Source of the DNA: Bombilactobacillus bombi
GTDB taxonomy: Bacteria > Bacillota > Bacilli > Lactobacillales > Lactobacillaceae
Assembly (NCBI RefSeq): GCF_964340835.1
Contig: NZ_OZ204251.1
DNA length: 64,000 bases
Reading direction: 5' to 3' (one strand)
Every line of letters starts with the position of its first letter. Positions within the stretch are counted from its first letter, which is position 1. The notes beneath the pieces are model-generated. The model was not told where the DNA came from and made no database searches. It saw only the letters and a program-made list of their open reading frames with translations. The translations under genes were made by a program, and so were the position numbers. This document shows positions 26,288 to 35,762 of this stretch, piece by piece.

Positions 26288-28174
26288 ATGGATTATACTA
26301 ACTTAGCGACAAATATTCTCGAACTTGTTGGTGGCGATACTAATATCAATTCAGCATGGCATTGCGCCACACGTTTGCGTTTTATTTTAAAAGATGAAAC
26401 AAAGGCAAATACTGAAAAAATTGAAGATTTAGATGGAGTTATTAAAGTTGTTAAAGCTGGAGGACAATACCAAATAGTTATTGGAAATAACGTTGGTGAA
26501 GTTTATGATGCTTTAATTTCAATAGATAGTCGTTTAGGTGATGACTCTGAAGTTACTAAAACGACAACTGAAAAGAAGAAGTTAACTTTTAAAGGTGCTT
26601 TTGATGCTTTTATTGCCTTTATTTCCGGCTCTTTTACACCATTTCTTGGTGCAATGGCAGGAGCCGGTATATTAAAAGGACTATTATCTTTATTTGTTGC
26701 TGTTCACTGGATGACGCCCAATACAGGTGCTTATCAAGTGTGGTACGCTGCAGCTGATGGCATTTTTTATTTTTTGCCAATCATTTTAGCTTTTACAGCT
26801 GCTAAACAATTAAAAGTTAATCAATATGTAACGGTATCAATTGCTATGGCACTTGTTTATCCTACAATGGTTGCTCTAACTACTAAGCACGCAGCAATTA
26901 ATTTTTTTGGAATACCAATAGTACCGACTACTTATACAAGTACGGTAATTCCTATTCTGCTAGTTGTGTTTGTTCAAAAGTATTTAGAGCCTATATTTAA
27001 TAAATTTTGGCATGAATCAGTTCGTAATATTTTGACACCACTATGTGTATTAATGATTTTAGTACCTTTGACCTTTATTGTTGTTGGTCCAATCAGTACT
27101 GTTATTAGTAATGCTTTAGCTGGTTTAGTTTTGGCATTATATCAAAATGCTCGAATTCTTTCTGGTTTAGTTTTAGGCGCTTTCTGGGAAGTATTTGTTA
27201 TCTTTGGTGTACATTGGGCCTTCGTTCCAGTTATGATGAATAATTTAACTAAATGGGGTTATGAACCACTTATGCCTATTTTATTACCAGCAGTTTTATC
27301 ACAAGCTGGTGCTGCATTCGGTGTCTTCTTAAAAACTAAAGATAAAAAAATGAAAGGTTTAGCCGGATCTAATACAATAACAGCCATTTTTGGTATTACT
27401 GAACCAACAGTTTATGGAATTACTTTAAAAATGAAAAAAACTTTTTATTGTGCCATGGCTGCAGGTGGTATCGGTGGTGCAATAGTAGCTATTTCTGGTG
27501 CACATGCTAATTCTGTTAGCTTAGCAACCATTTTGTCTTTACCAACATTTATTGGAAAGGGTTTTGGTCTTTCAATTATTGGAGATATCGTAGCTTTTGC
27601 TTTAGGAACAATTTTCACGATTTTATGGGGTGGTGTTAATGACAATAAAGTAGAAGTTGCTGATACAGGTGATACAGCTTCTAACAATATAAATAATGAT
27701 AAAAAGGAAATTAATTATAATCAGGCTACTAAACTAGCAAGTCCTTTAACTGGTACCATTGTTCCTCTTGCTGATATTAAAGATGAAGTATTCTCATCAG
27801 GTGCAATGGGTCAAGGTGTTGCGATTGAACCGAGTGTTGGTGAAGTGGTTGCTCCAGCAGATGCCACCGTACAAATGGTGTTCCCTACTGGACATGCTGT
27901 AGGATTAACAACCGATGATGGTGCAGAAATCTTGATTCATATTGGTATGGACACAGTGCAATTAGATGGCAAAGGTTTTGAAACTTTGGTTAAAAAAGGC
28001 GATCATGTTACTGCTGGTCAATTGTTAGTTAAATTTGACATTGATACCATTAAGGATGCTAAACTAGAAGTAACCACACCGATTATTATTACTAATACGA
28101 AGAATTATCATAAAGTTAAGACTGTTGCTACAGGTAAAATTAATCAAAAGGATGAATTATTAGAATTAAAATGA
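26288..28174 (+). CDS. bglP: PTS beta-glucoside EIIBCA
   Basis: 628 aa fused permease. EIIB at the N-terminus has Cys26 in AWHCATRLRF; EIIC (about 100-450) is the membrane part with GAGILKG and GITEPTVYGI motifs; EIIA at the C-terminus has the phospho-His in ILIHIGMDTVQL. It imports and phosphorylates beta-glucosides. ATG at 26288 is preferred over an upstream in-frame codon because AGGAGGG lies 4-10 bases upstream. It is regulated by RAT site 2 and in turn modulates LicT by phosphorylation. Confidence 0.94.
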   Translation: MDYTNLATNILELVGGDTNINSAWHCATRLRFILKDETKANTEKIEDLDGVIKVVKAGGQYQIVIGNNVGEVYDALISIDSRLGDDSEVTKTTTEKKKLTFKGAFDAFIAFISGSFTPFLGAMAGAGILKGLLSLFVAVHWMTPNTGAYQVWYAAADGIFYFLPIILAFTAAKQLKVNQYVTVSIAMALVYPTMVALTTKHAAINFFGIPIVPTTYTSTVIPILLVVFVQKYLEPIFNKFWHESVRNILTPLCVLMILVPLTFIVVGPISTVISNALAGLVLALYQNARILSGLVLGAFWEVFVIFGVHWAFVPVMMNNLTKWGYEPLMPILLPAVLSQAGAAFGVFLKTKDKKMKGLAGSNTITAIFGITEPTVYGITLKMKKTFYCAMAAGGIGGAIVAISGAHANSVSLATILSLPTFIGKGFGLSIIGDIVAFALGTIFTILWGGVNDNKVEVADTGDTASNNINNDKKEINYNQATKLASPLTGTIVPLADIKDEVFSSGAMGQGVAIEPSVGEVVAPADATVQMVFPTGHAVGLTTDDGAEILIHIGMDTVQLDGKGFETLVKKGDHVTAGQLLVKFDIDTIKDAKLEVTTPIIITNTKNYHKVKTVATGKINQKDELLELK

Positions 28175-28202
28175 CTTTGATTATATATTAGGAGAATATA
28201 TT

Positions 28203-29036
28203 TTGAAACGTATAATTAGCAGTACACTAATGTTGGTTACTATTTTATTTGCTTCATTATTCGTGAATTGTAATTTAACCTATGCTAAAAGTAACAGCGA
28301 CTCCAAAGAAGTAGTAGTTTACCTTGTACGTCATGGAGAAACTACTGCAAATGTTATGCATCGAGCGCAAGGATGGAGTGACTATACTTTAACTCAAAAT
28401 GGTATTGATGGGGCTAAGTACTTGGGACGTGGCCTAAAAGGTACAACTTTTAAGGCTGCCTATTCAGGTGATTTGACAAGACAAGAAAAAACAGCTCAAG
28501 GAGTACTAAATAACTCTGGAAATAAAAAAATTAATTTGCAGATTGATAACAATTTGAGAGAGTGTAATTATGGTAGTTATGAAGGAAGACCAGATGCCGC
28601 TCAAAACATTCCGGAAATTGCCAAATATTATGGTTTTAAAGATAGTAAGGAATTTTTGAAAAAAACAGGAAAAAATGCAATAAATAAAATGCAGGATGGA
28701 TATTATGAATTAGATAAGCAAAATAAACTAAATACTGAATTACCAGCTAAATATCGAGCCGAAGCTTCTAAGACAGTAGAGAAAAGGATGTCACAGTCTC
28801 TTACTAGAATTGTTAAAAAGCAACAAAAATCAGGTGGAGGCAATGTTTTAGTTGTTAGTTCAGGAATGTCTATTAGCTTGTTTATTTCAACACTCAATTC
28901 TAAACAATATACTGGTTCTCCAATGAAAAATGACGCGGTAACTAAAGTTGTTTACAAAGATGGAAAATTTAAAGTATCTGGTCCAGTAGGATCACTAAAA
29001 TACTTTAATAATGGTAAAAAAGAGTTAGCTAAATAA
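28203..29036 (+). CDS. Exported histidine-phosphatase-family protein
   Basis: 277 aa. The N-terminus is a signal peptide (KR, hydrophobic stretch to about residue 28, cleavage near TYAKS). The mature part carries the phosphoglycerate-mutase-like motif LVRHGETTAN with the catalytic His, RQEKTAQG, and a late SSGMS in place of the usual His-bearing motif. TTG start at 28203 follows AGGAGA by 7 bases. It sits between bglP and the phospho-beta-glucosidase, an odd place for an exported phosphatase. A role in releasing sugar from phosphorylated substrates outside the cell is a guess. Confidence 0.82.
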   Translation: MKRIISSTLMLVTILFASLFVNCNLTYAKSNSDSKEVVVYLVRHGETTANVMHRAQGWSDYTLTQNGIDGAKYLGRGLKGTTFKAAYSGDLTRQEKTAQGVLNNSGNKKINLQIDNNLRECNYGSYEGRPDAAQNIPEIAKYYGFKDSKEFLKKTGKNAINKMQDGYYELDKQNKLNTELPAKYRAEASKTVEKRMSQSLTRIVKKQQKSGGGNVLVVSSGMSISLFISTLNSKQYTGSPMKNDAVTKVVYKDGKFKVSGPVGSLKYFNNGKKELAK

Positions 29037-29056
29037 AGTTAAGAAAGGAAGATTAA

Positions 29057-30520
29057 ATGTATTCTAAAAATATGCCAACAGGTTTTGCAAAAGATTTTCT
29101 TTGGGGCGGTGCAACTGCTGCTAACCAAATCGAAGGAGCATGGAATGAAGATGGCAAAGGCTTAACGACAGCTGAAGTTGTCAAAAAAGCTGCCACTCAT
29201 CATGATTTATCTATGAATACCGTTTCTCAAGAAAGTATTGCAGAAGCTATCGCAGATAAAACTGATGAAATGTATCCTAAACGTAGAGGAATTGACTTTT
29301 ACCACCATTATCAAGAAGATATTAAACTGTTTGCTGAAATGGGTTTTAAAGCCTTTCGTATTTCTATCGCTTGGGCACGAATTTTTCCTAAAGGTGATGA
29401 AAAAGAACCTAATGCTGCGGGCTTAGAATTTTATGATAAAGTTTTTGCTGAATGTCATAAATATGGGATTGAACCAGTAGTCACTATTTCACATTATGAA
29501 ATGCCCCTTAACTTGACCTTAAAGCAAAATGGCTGGGCTAGTCGACAAACAATTGATAATTTTACTCATTATACAGAAACACTTTTCCAACATTATAAAG
29601 GCGTTGTTAAATATTGGATGACTTTCAATGAAATTAACGCAATTACTGGTGGATTCACTGGAACCGGAGCAGTCGATAATGAATTAAATCTGGAACAAAA
29701 GGCTCAGTTACGTTTCCAAGCTTTGCATCACCAATTTGTTGCCAGTGCTTTGGCTGTTCAACAGTGTCATACCATTGATCCTAATGCAAAAATAGGTTGT
29801 ATGTTGGCTAGAGCGCAAAATTATCCTAAAACACCAAATCCTAAAGATGTACGTGCTGCGCAATTACAAGATCAATTGAATTTATTCTATACTGATGTTC
29901 AAGTTCGTGGTGAATATCCAGAATATATGAATCGTTACTTCCAAGAAAACGGTGTAGCATTACAAATGCAAGCTGATGATGAGCAGATTATCAAAAACGG
30001 AACTGTTGATTATTTAGCCTTTAGTTATTATATGTCTAGCATCACTTCTACTGATAGTAAACCAGAAAAATTTGCAGATTCCTTTATGGCTGGTGAAAAG
30101 AATCCTTACCTAGAAACTAGTGATTGGGGTTGGCAAATTGATCCAATTGGCTTACGTATCAGTTTAAATGAAATGTGGGATCGTTATCGCGTGCCATTGT
30201 TTGTTGTTGAAAATGGTTTAGGTGCCGAGGATAAATTAACAGATGATTATCAAGTACATGATAGCTACCGCATTGACTATTTACGTCAGCATATCCAACA
30301 AATGAAAGAAGCTGTAAAAGATGGTGTGCAGTTAATGGGTTATCTAACTTGGGGCCCAATTGATTTGATTAGTGCATCAACTTCTGAAATGTCGAAACGT
30401 TATGGCTTTATCTATGTGGATCAAGATGATGCAGGTCAAGGAACACTCAAACGTTATAAGAAAGATTCCTTTGACTGGTATAAAAAAGTGATTGCTTCTA
30501 ATGGTGAAGAATTAGATTAG
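29057..30520 (+). CDS. bglA: 6-phospho-beta-glucosidase, GH1
   Basis: 487 aa GH1 TIM barrel. LWGGATAANQIEGAW is the family N-terminal signature; TFNEINA holds the acid/base Glu and VVENGLGA the nucleophile Glu; the C-terminal SKRYGFIYVD segment is typical of the phospho-beta-glucosidase branch. It hydrolyses beta-glucoside-6-phosphates delivered by the EIIBCA upstream into glucose-6-phosphate and aglycone or glucose. Last gene of the bgl operon. Confidence 0.94.
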   Translation: MYSKNMPTGFAKDFLWGGATAANQIEGAWNEDGKGLTTAEVVKKAATHHDLSMNTVSQESIAEAIADKTDEMYPKRRGIDFYHHYQEDIKLFAEMGFKAFRISIAWARIFPKGDEKEPNAAGLEFYDKVFAECHKYGIEPVVTISHYEMPLNLTLKQNGWASRQTIDNFTHYTETLFQHYKGVVKYWMTFNEINAITGGFTGTGAVDNELNLEQKAQLRFQALHHQFVASALAVQQCHTIDPNAKIGCMLARAQNYPKTPNPKDVRAAQLQDQLNLFYTDVQVRGEYPEYMNRYFQENGVALQMQADDEQIIKNGTVDYLAFSYYMSSITSTDSKPEKFADSFMAGEKNPYLETSDWGWQIDPIGLRISLNEMWDRYRVPLFVVENGLGAEDKLTDDYQVHDSYRIDYLRQHIQQMKEAVKDGVQLMGYLTWGPIDLISASTSEMSKRYGFIYVDQDDAGQGTLKRYKKDSFDWYKKVIASNGEELD

Positions 30521-30560
30521 GTTTGGAATATTTAAAATTTAAGTAATTATATTAAGTTAA

Positions 30561-30594
30561 AAGACTGAGACGCAATTTTGTCTCAGTCTTTTTT
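30561..30594 (+). terminator. Terminator of bgl operon
   Basis: AAGACTGAGAC at 30561-30571 pairs with GTCTCAGTCTT at 30580-30590, followed by a T-run. Confidence 0.92.
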
Positions 30595-30680
30595 GATTTT
30601 GCCGATTGATATTAAGTTAATCAAATAAAATTGTTGATTAATTATAATAATTTTCAGTTTCTATACATTGAAATATTTTT

Positions 30681-31451
30681 TTAATTAAAAGATTGTTTGG
30701 TGGCACTTACTAGAGTAACTTTTTTTTGTTTTAAGGTTTTTTTAATGTCATCAGGGACACCGTCATCCGTGATAATTGTATCTAAACTACTGATATCACT
30801 ATAGGTTAACAGAGCTGCTTTACCAAATTTAGAATGATCCACTAACAGAAAGTTTTGACTAGCCTTGTTAACAACTCTTTTTTTAAGTTCATATTCTAAT
30901 ATGTCTGAATTGGTAACCCCTTTATCTAAAGAAATTCCTGTAGCAGCTAAAAAAGCCTTGTTAATGTTCATCCGATCAAAGTAAGACCAATCATCTACAT
31001 TGACAAAAGACTTTGTTTTTCGTTTCAAACGATTGCCAATAACGATAATTTCAAAATTATCATTATCTAATGATTCATTAATTATGGTAAGGCTATTAGT
31101 AATAATAGTAATTTTTAATTCTGGATTGATGTATTTAGGAATATTACTAGTGGTTGTGCCGGAATCAATAAATAATAAGTCATTATTTTTAATATATTTG
31201 GCTGCTGCTTGTGCAATAGCATCTTTTTGTTCATTGAGAGAGATAGAGCGGTTTTCATAGGGCAGAACTTCTTGTGATTGAGAAACTACTCCACCATACA
31301 CTTTTTTTATTTCTCCCATAGCTGCAATTTCATTAATATCTCTTCTAACTGTATTTTTAGAAACACCAAATTCTTGACACAGTTCATCTAAACTAACGGT
31401 ACCATAAGATTTGATATATCTAATCATACTTTTAATTCTTTGTTCTTTCAC
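30681..31451 (-). CDS. iolR: DeoR-family repressor of inositol genes, IolR
   Basis: 256 aa. The N-terminal HTH reads VSLDELCQEFGVSKNTVRRDI, very close to Bacillus subtilis IolR, followed by KVYGGV and a DeoR sensor domain with IDSGTTTSNI and DHSKFGK. GTG at 31451 is chosen because GGGAGA lies 7 bases upstream; ATG codons at 31466 and 31496 lack a site. It is divergent from iolB and the inositol locus. By analogy it represses iol genes until 2-deoxy-5-keto-gluconate-6-phosphate is made. Confidence 0.85.
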   Translation of the reverse strand: MKEQRIKSMIRYIKSYGTVSLDELCQEFGVSKNTVRRDINEIAAMGEIKKVYGGVVSQSQEVLPYENRSISLNEQKDAIAQAAAKYIKNNDLLFIDSGTTTSNIPKYINPELKITIITNSLTIINESLDNDNFEIIVIGNRLKRKTKSFVNVDDWSYFDRMNINKAFLAATGISLDKGVTNSDILEYELKKRVVNKASQNFLLVDHSKFGKAALLTYSDISSLDTIITDDGVPDDIKKTLKQKKVTLVSATKQSFN

Positions 31452-31556
31452 AGTAATTTCTCCCATAAATTTGGACTTTATGTTTAAATATAGCATTTCA
31501 CAATTTTAATATCAATAATTGAACATAAATTACTCTTTATTATCAATTAGTTTACC

Positions 31557-31585
31557 TTGACTATTTCAATCTAAGCGCTTAATAT
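31557..31585 (+). promoter_or_regulatory. Promoter of iolB unit with cre-like palindrome in spacer
   Basis: TTGACT at 31557-31562, exactly 17 bp, TAATAT at 31580-31585. The spacer contains TAAGCGCTTA (31572-31581), the palindromic core of a cre box. Confidence 0.65.
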
Positions 31586-31721
31586 AAAAATATAACCAAA
31601 AGTTACTCAAAATATACCATGTATAAATCAGGATTTTGATAAATTTAGTACAACTCTAGCTGGCGGTTTGTTTTATTGGATTTTTGCAGTTCTTTATAAA
31701 ATTATTAAAGGAGGGTATGGG

Positions 31722-32543
31722 ATGACTGAATTAAAATTTAAAGCACAAAAGCAAGAGCTTAAACCGGGCATCACCGTAATTCAAGATGTAACAAATAATA
31801 ATGCACCCTTAAAATATGCTGGTTTAAAATTGATTCAGCTTCAAAAGGATGCAACATATACGGAAACCTTAAATCAAATTGAAGTTTGTGTAGTAGCGTT
31901 ATCAGGTCACATCAACGTTGTTGAAGGTGAGCATCATTTTGAAAATATCGGCACTCGCGATTCCGTTTTCGCTAAAAGACCCACTGATAGTGTTTATATT
32001 TCTAATGATCACACTTATCAAGTGACAGCAGTTACTGAGAAGGCAGAAGTTGTTTTATGCTATGCGCCTTCAAGTAAACAATTGCCTACCAAATTAATTT
32101 CAGCTGCGGATAATACTATTGAAGATCGTGGTAACCATTCGATTAAAAGACATGTGCATAATATCTTGCCAGAAGATAATCCATCAGCCAATAGTTTATT
32201 AGTGGTAGAAGTCTATACTGATGGTGGTAATTTTTCTAGTTATCCGCCACATCGCCATGATCATGATAATCTACCAACAGAATCTTCTCTAGAAGAAATC
32301 TATTTGCACAAGATTGAACCAAAACAAGGATTTGTGTTCCATCGAGTCTATACAGATGATCGTTCTTTAGATGAAACAATGTCTGTTGAGAATAATGACG
32401 TTGTAGTTGTACCTAAAGGATATCATCCTGTTGGTGTTCCTGATGGTTATAATTCTTATTATCTAAATGTCATGGCAGGCCCTGTTCGTACTTGGAAGTT
32501 TCATAATGATCCTGACCATGAATGGATTTTGCATCGTAAATAA
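31722..32543 (+). CDS. iolB: 5-deoxy-glucuronate isomerase
   Basis: 273 aa bicupin. It converts 5-deoxy-D-glucuronate to 2-deoxy-5-keto-D-gluconate, the fourth step of myo-inositol breakdown. The metal-binding cupin motif PPHRHDHDNLPTESSLEE and the late GYHPVGVPDGYNSYYLNVMAGP are typical of IolB. ATG at 31722 follows AAAGGAGGG by 6 bases; the frame is open further upstream but without a ribosome site. First gene of its unit, about 135 bases after the promoter. Confidence 0.95.
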   Translation: MTELKFKAQKQELKPGITVIQDVTNNNAPLKYAGLKLIQLQKDATYTETLNQIEVCVVALSGHINVVEGEHHFENIGTRDSVFAKRPTDSVYISNDHTYQVTAVTEKAEVVLCYAPSSKQLPTKLISAADNTIEDRGNHSIKRHVHNILPEDNPSANSLLVVEVYTDGGNFSSYPPHRHDHDNLPTESSLEEIYLHKIEPKQGFVFHRVYTDDRSLDETMSVENNDVVVVPKGYHPVGVPDGYNSYYLNVMAGPVRTWKFHNDPDHEWILHRK

Positions 32544-32561
32544 AAGAGTGGAGTATAAAAT

Positions 32562-32951
32562 ATGCCGTTAATTAGAATTGATTTATTTGATCAATATTCA
32601 GATGAAAATATCAAAACAATGTTAGATATTATCCATAAGGATGCTGTCGATTGCTTTAATATTCCTAAACGTGATCGCTATCAAATTGTTACTAAACATG
32701 CGAAGAATGAAATGGTGCTCTTAGATACAGGCTTGGGATTTGAACGCACCGCTAAAGCGATTTCCATTCAACTTTTTAGCCGTAAACGTGATCCACAAGC
32801 TAAATTGAAATTTTATCATCAAGTGACAAATGATTTATCTCGTGCATTGGATATTAGTGGTAAAGATATCTTAATTTCTTTAGTCGAAAATGGTGACTAT
32901 GATTGGTCTTTTGGGTTTGGAGAAGCTCAATTTGTTTCTGGAAAATTGTAG
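32562..32951 (+). CDS. Tautomerase-superfamily protein
   Basis: 129 aa. It begins MPLIRIDLF, so after Met removal Pro1 is the N-terminal residue, the catalytic base of the 4-oxalocrotonate tautomerase/MSAD superfamily. Length fits the fused-subunit (MSAD/YodA-like) type. It sits between iolB and iolC with 18 bp to iolB, so it probably interconverts keto and enol forms of an inositol intermediate, such as a keto-deoxygluconate or malonate semialdehyde. No exact substrate can be given. Confidence 0.75.
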   Translation: MPLIRIDLFDQYSDENIKTMLDIIHKDAVDCFNIPKRDRYQIVTKHAKNEMVLLDTGLGFERTAKAISIQLFSRKRDPQAKLKFYHQVTNDLSRALDISGKDILISLVENGDYDWSFGFGEAQFVSGKL

Positions 32952-32999
32952 TAATTGAATATTAAGTAAGATAAAAATAATTTGGAAAGGAAATAAGTA

Positions 33000-34040
33000 A
33001 TGCATAATAAATCGATTTTAACTAAAGATATTATTACATTTCCCACCAATAGAAAATTTGATATGACCTTATTGGGACGAGTAGCTATTGACTTTAATCC
33101 AGTAGATTATTTTCAAACCTTAGCTGAAAGTACTACTTTTAAAAAGTATGTAGGAGGTTCACCTGCTAATACAGCGGTTGGATTGAGTCGATTAGGTAAA
33201 AATGTGGGATTTATCTCGGCCGTTTCCAAAGATCGTTTTGGTGAATATGTAACAAAGTACTTTGAAAATGAAGGTATTGATACTAGCCATATTATGACAT
33301 GTCAGCATGGCGAAAAATTAGGATTAACTTTTACAGAAATTTTATCTAAAGATGAAAGTAGTATTTTAATGTATCGCAATCAAATTGCAGATTTAGCTTT
33401 AGAGCCTAGTGTAGTAGATGAAGAATACATTCAAAATTCTAAGTCGCTCTTAATTTCTGGAACAGCTTTAGCACAAAGTCCTTCACGTGACGCAGTATTG
33501 AAAGCGGTATCTTTGGCTAAAAAAAACCATACACCTATTATTTTTGATATTGATTATCGATCTTATAATTGGACTAATACTGATGAAATAGCAGTTTACT
33601 ATTCTTTGGTTGCACGTGAAGCATATATTATTATGGGTTCACGAGAAGAATTTGATTTAACTGAAAAATTATTAGGATTAGATAGTAACGATAAGACATC
33701 GGCTGATTATTGGTTTAAGCAAAATGCCAAAATTATAGTTATTAAGCATGGTAAAGAGGGCTCAACAGCTTATTTAAACAATGGTGAAGACTATTCCATA
33801 AAACCATTTCCTATTGAGGCCTTAAAATCTTTTGGCGGTGGTGACGGTTATGCTGCTGGCTTTTTAAATGGTGTTTTAAATGGCTGGGATATTATTGAAT
33901 GTTTAGAAATGGGAAGTGCTGAAGCAGCAATTTTAGTTGCTAGTCATGGTTGTTCTGATTTTATGCCTCATGAAAGTGAAGTGCGAACTTTTATCAAAGA
34001 TGAAAAAGCTAAATATGGAGATATGGTAGCACGTGTTTAG
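33000..34040 (+). CDS. iolC: 5-dehydro-2-deoxygluconokinase
   Basis: 346 aa PfkB-family sugar kinase. It has the N-terminal PfkB motif VGGSPANTAVGLSRLGKNVG and the C-terminal anion-hole motif SFGGGDGYAAGFL; the second residue of the usual GAGD is Gly, conservative. It phosphorylates 2-deoxy-5-keto-gluconate. Ribosome site GGAAAGGAAA. Co-transcribed with iolB and iolA. Confidence 0.94.
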   Translation: MHNKSILTKDIITFPTNRKFDMTLLGRVAIDFNPVDYFQTLAESTTFKKYVGGSPANTAVGLSRLGKNVGFISAVSKDRFGEYVTKYFENEGIDTSHIMTCQHGEKLGLTFTEILSKDESSILMYRNQIADLALEPSVVDEEYIQNSKSLLISGTALAQSPSRDAVLKAVSLAKKNHTPIIFDIDYRSYNWTNTDEIAVYYSLVAREAYIIMGSREEFDLTEKLLGLDSNDKTSADYWFKQNAKIIVIKHGKEGSTAYLNNGEDYSIKPFPIEALKSFGGGDGYAAGFLNGVLNGWDIIECLEMGSAEAAILVASHGCSDFMPHESEVRTFIKDEKAKYGDMVARV

Positions 34041-34075
34041 TAAGCATTTGATTATTTATATTGGGAGGAAATGCA

Positions 34076-35530
34076 ATGATACGCACACTAAAAAATTATA
34101 TTAATGGACAGTGGGTTGATAGTCATACTTCTAAAACTTTAGATGTTGTTAATCCAGCGACTGAAGAAGTAATTGCTAAGGTTCCATTATCAACAGCTGA
34201 AGATACACACACAGCGATTCAAGTAGCACAAGAAGCTTTTGAATCTTGGAAAAAAGTGGCAGTTCCTGTTCGTGGCCGGTACTTTTTTAAATTACAAAAT
34301 TTGTTAGTGGATCACAAAAAAGAATTAGCTCGATTGATTACGATTGAAAATGGGAAGGCGTTATCAGAATCTTTAGGTGAAGTACAACGTGGGATTGAAA
34401 ATGTTGAAAATGCAGCTAGTATTACTAATTTGATGATGGGTGATTCCATTTCTACAGGTGCTACAGATATTGAAATTACTAATTATCGTTATCCAATTGG
34501 AGTTGTAGGTGGAATAACACCATTTAATTTTCCAATGATGGTACCATTCTGGATTTTTCCAATGGCCTTAGCAACTGGAAATACTGTTGTCTTAAAGCCA
34601 TCTGAAAAGGCTCCTATGTTAATGGAAAAAGTTGTTGAACTAGTCGAAGAAGCTGGTTTTCCAAAAGGGGTTTTAAATGTAGTTTATGGTGCTAATGATG
34701 TTGTTAATACTCTTTTAAGTGATCCTTTAGTTAAAGGTATTAGTTTTGTTGGTTCTAAAAATGTTGGGGAATACGTTTATCAAACCGGTACTCAAAATTT
34801 GAAACGTGTTCAAGCTTTAACGGGAGCAAAAAATCATGTAATCGTTCTAAAAGATGCTAACATAGATAGTGCTGTTAAAAATATTATTGGTGGTGCTTTT
34901 GGATCTGCTGGTGAACGTTGCATGTCTGCTTCGGTTATTGTTTTAGAAGATGCAATTGCTGATGAATTTTTAGCTAAATTCAAAAAAGCTGCCCAAGAAA
35001 TTAAAATTGGCAATGGACTAGATGATGGTGTCTTTTTAGGACCAGTTATTCGCAAAGACGCTCAAGAGAGAACTTTTAATTATATCCAAAAAGGAATAGA
35101 CGAAGGTGCAAAGTTAGTTTTAGATGGTCGTCAAAATCTTCCTCAAAAGGGTTATTTTGTGGGACCCACCATTTTTGATAATGTCACTACTGATATGACA
35201 ATTTGGAAAGAAGAAATGTTTGCACCTGTGACATGTGTTATTCGTGTTCCAGATATCAAAGCAGCAGTATCTTTGGCAGATCAATCTGAATTTGCAAATG
35301 GTGCATGCTTGTTTACATCAAATGCATCAGCAATTCGTTATTTCCGAGAAAATATCGATGCTGGTATGTTAGGTATTAATTTAGGTGTTCCTGCTCCACT
35401 CGCGTGGTTTTCCTTCTCTGGTTGGAAAAATTCATTCTTTGGTGATTTACATGCTAATGGTAAAGATAGTGTTGAATTTTATACTCATCGTAAAGTGGTA
35501 ACAGCACGTTATGCAGAATCTGAGTTGTAG
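34076..35530 (+). CDS. iolA: Methylmalonate/malonate-semialdehyde dehydrogenase (CoA-acylating)
   Basis: 484 aa aldehyde dehydrogenase. The NAD-binding segment GGITPFNFPMMVPFWIFPMAL and the catalytic Cys in GSAGERCMSAS are those of MMSDH/IolA. It oxidises malonate semialdehyde from IolJ to acetyl-CoA and CO2, the last step of the pathway. ATG at 34076 follows GGGAGG; an in-frame TTG at 34061 lies inside the ribosome site. Last gene before the terminator at 35568. Confidence 0.95.
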   Translation: MIRTLKNYINGQWVDSHTSKTLDVVNPATEEVIAKVPLSTAEDTHTAIQVAQEAFESWKKVAVPVRGRYFFKLQNLLVDHKKELARLITIENGKALSESLGEVQRGIENVENAASITNLMMGDSISTGATDIEITNYRYPIGVVGGITPFNFPMMVPFWIFPMALATGNTVVLKPSEKAPMLMEKVVELVEEAGFPKGVLNVVYGANDVVNTLLSDPLVKGISFVGSKNVGEYVYQTGTQNLKRVQALTGAKNHVIVLKDANIDSAVKNIIGGAFGSAGERCMSASVIVLEDAIADEFLAKFKKAAQEIKIGNGLDDGVFLGPVIRKDAQERTFNYIQKGIDEGAKLVLDGRQNLPQKGYFVGPTIFDNVTTDMTIWKEEMFAPVTCVIRVPDIKAAVSLADQSEFANGACLFTSNASAIRYFRENIDAGMLGINLGVPAPLAWFSFSGWKNSFFGDLHANGKDSVEFYTHRKVVTARYAESEL

Positions 35531-35567
35531 GAGTTAGTATTCCTTTCATGTAAAAGATAAATAAGTT

Positions 35568-35610
35568 AGATAGCCTTTTTAACCCGCCATTGTTAAAAAG
35601 GCTATTTTAC
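35568..35610 (+). terminator. Terminator after iolA
   Basis: ATAGCCTTTTTAAC at 35570-35583 pairs with GTTAAAAAGGCTAT at 35592-35605, then TTTT. Confidence 0.88.
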
Positions 35611-35657
35611 TTGTAAAATTAATTGTTTGTTTTTAGTGTATTTTGGTTATGTTATGA

Positions 35658-35686
35658 TTGACTAATGGTAATATTAAGATTACAAT
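35658..35686 (+). promoter_or_regulatory. Promoter of the second inositol-locus unit
   Basis: TTGACT at 35658-35663, 17 bp, TACAAT at 35681-35686. The spacer (AATGGTAATATTA...) resembles that of the iolD promoter at 41488 and may hold the IolR site. Confidence 0.65.
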
Positions 35687-35699
35687 GAAAGCGGTTAAT
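35686..35699 (+). promoter_or_regulatory. cre-like box
   Basis: TGAAAGCGGTTAAT, one mismatch to TGNAANCGNWNNCW, directly after the -10 hexamer. Same placement as at the iolD promoter. Confidence 0.45.
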
Positions 35700-35762
35700 A
35701 AATAATAGATAAGGGGGATAGTAGGTTATAAATTAGCAATTGTAACAGATGTATTAAGCAAT

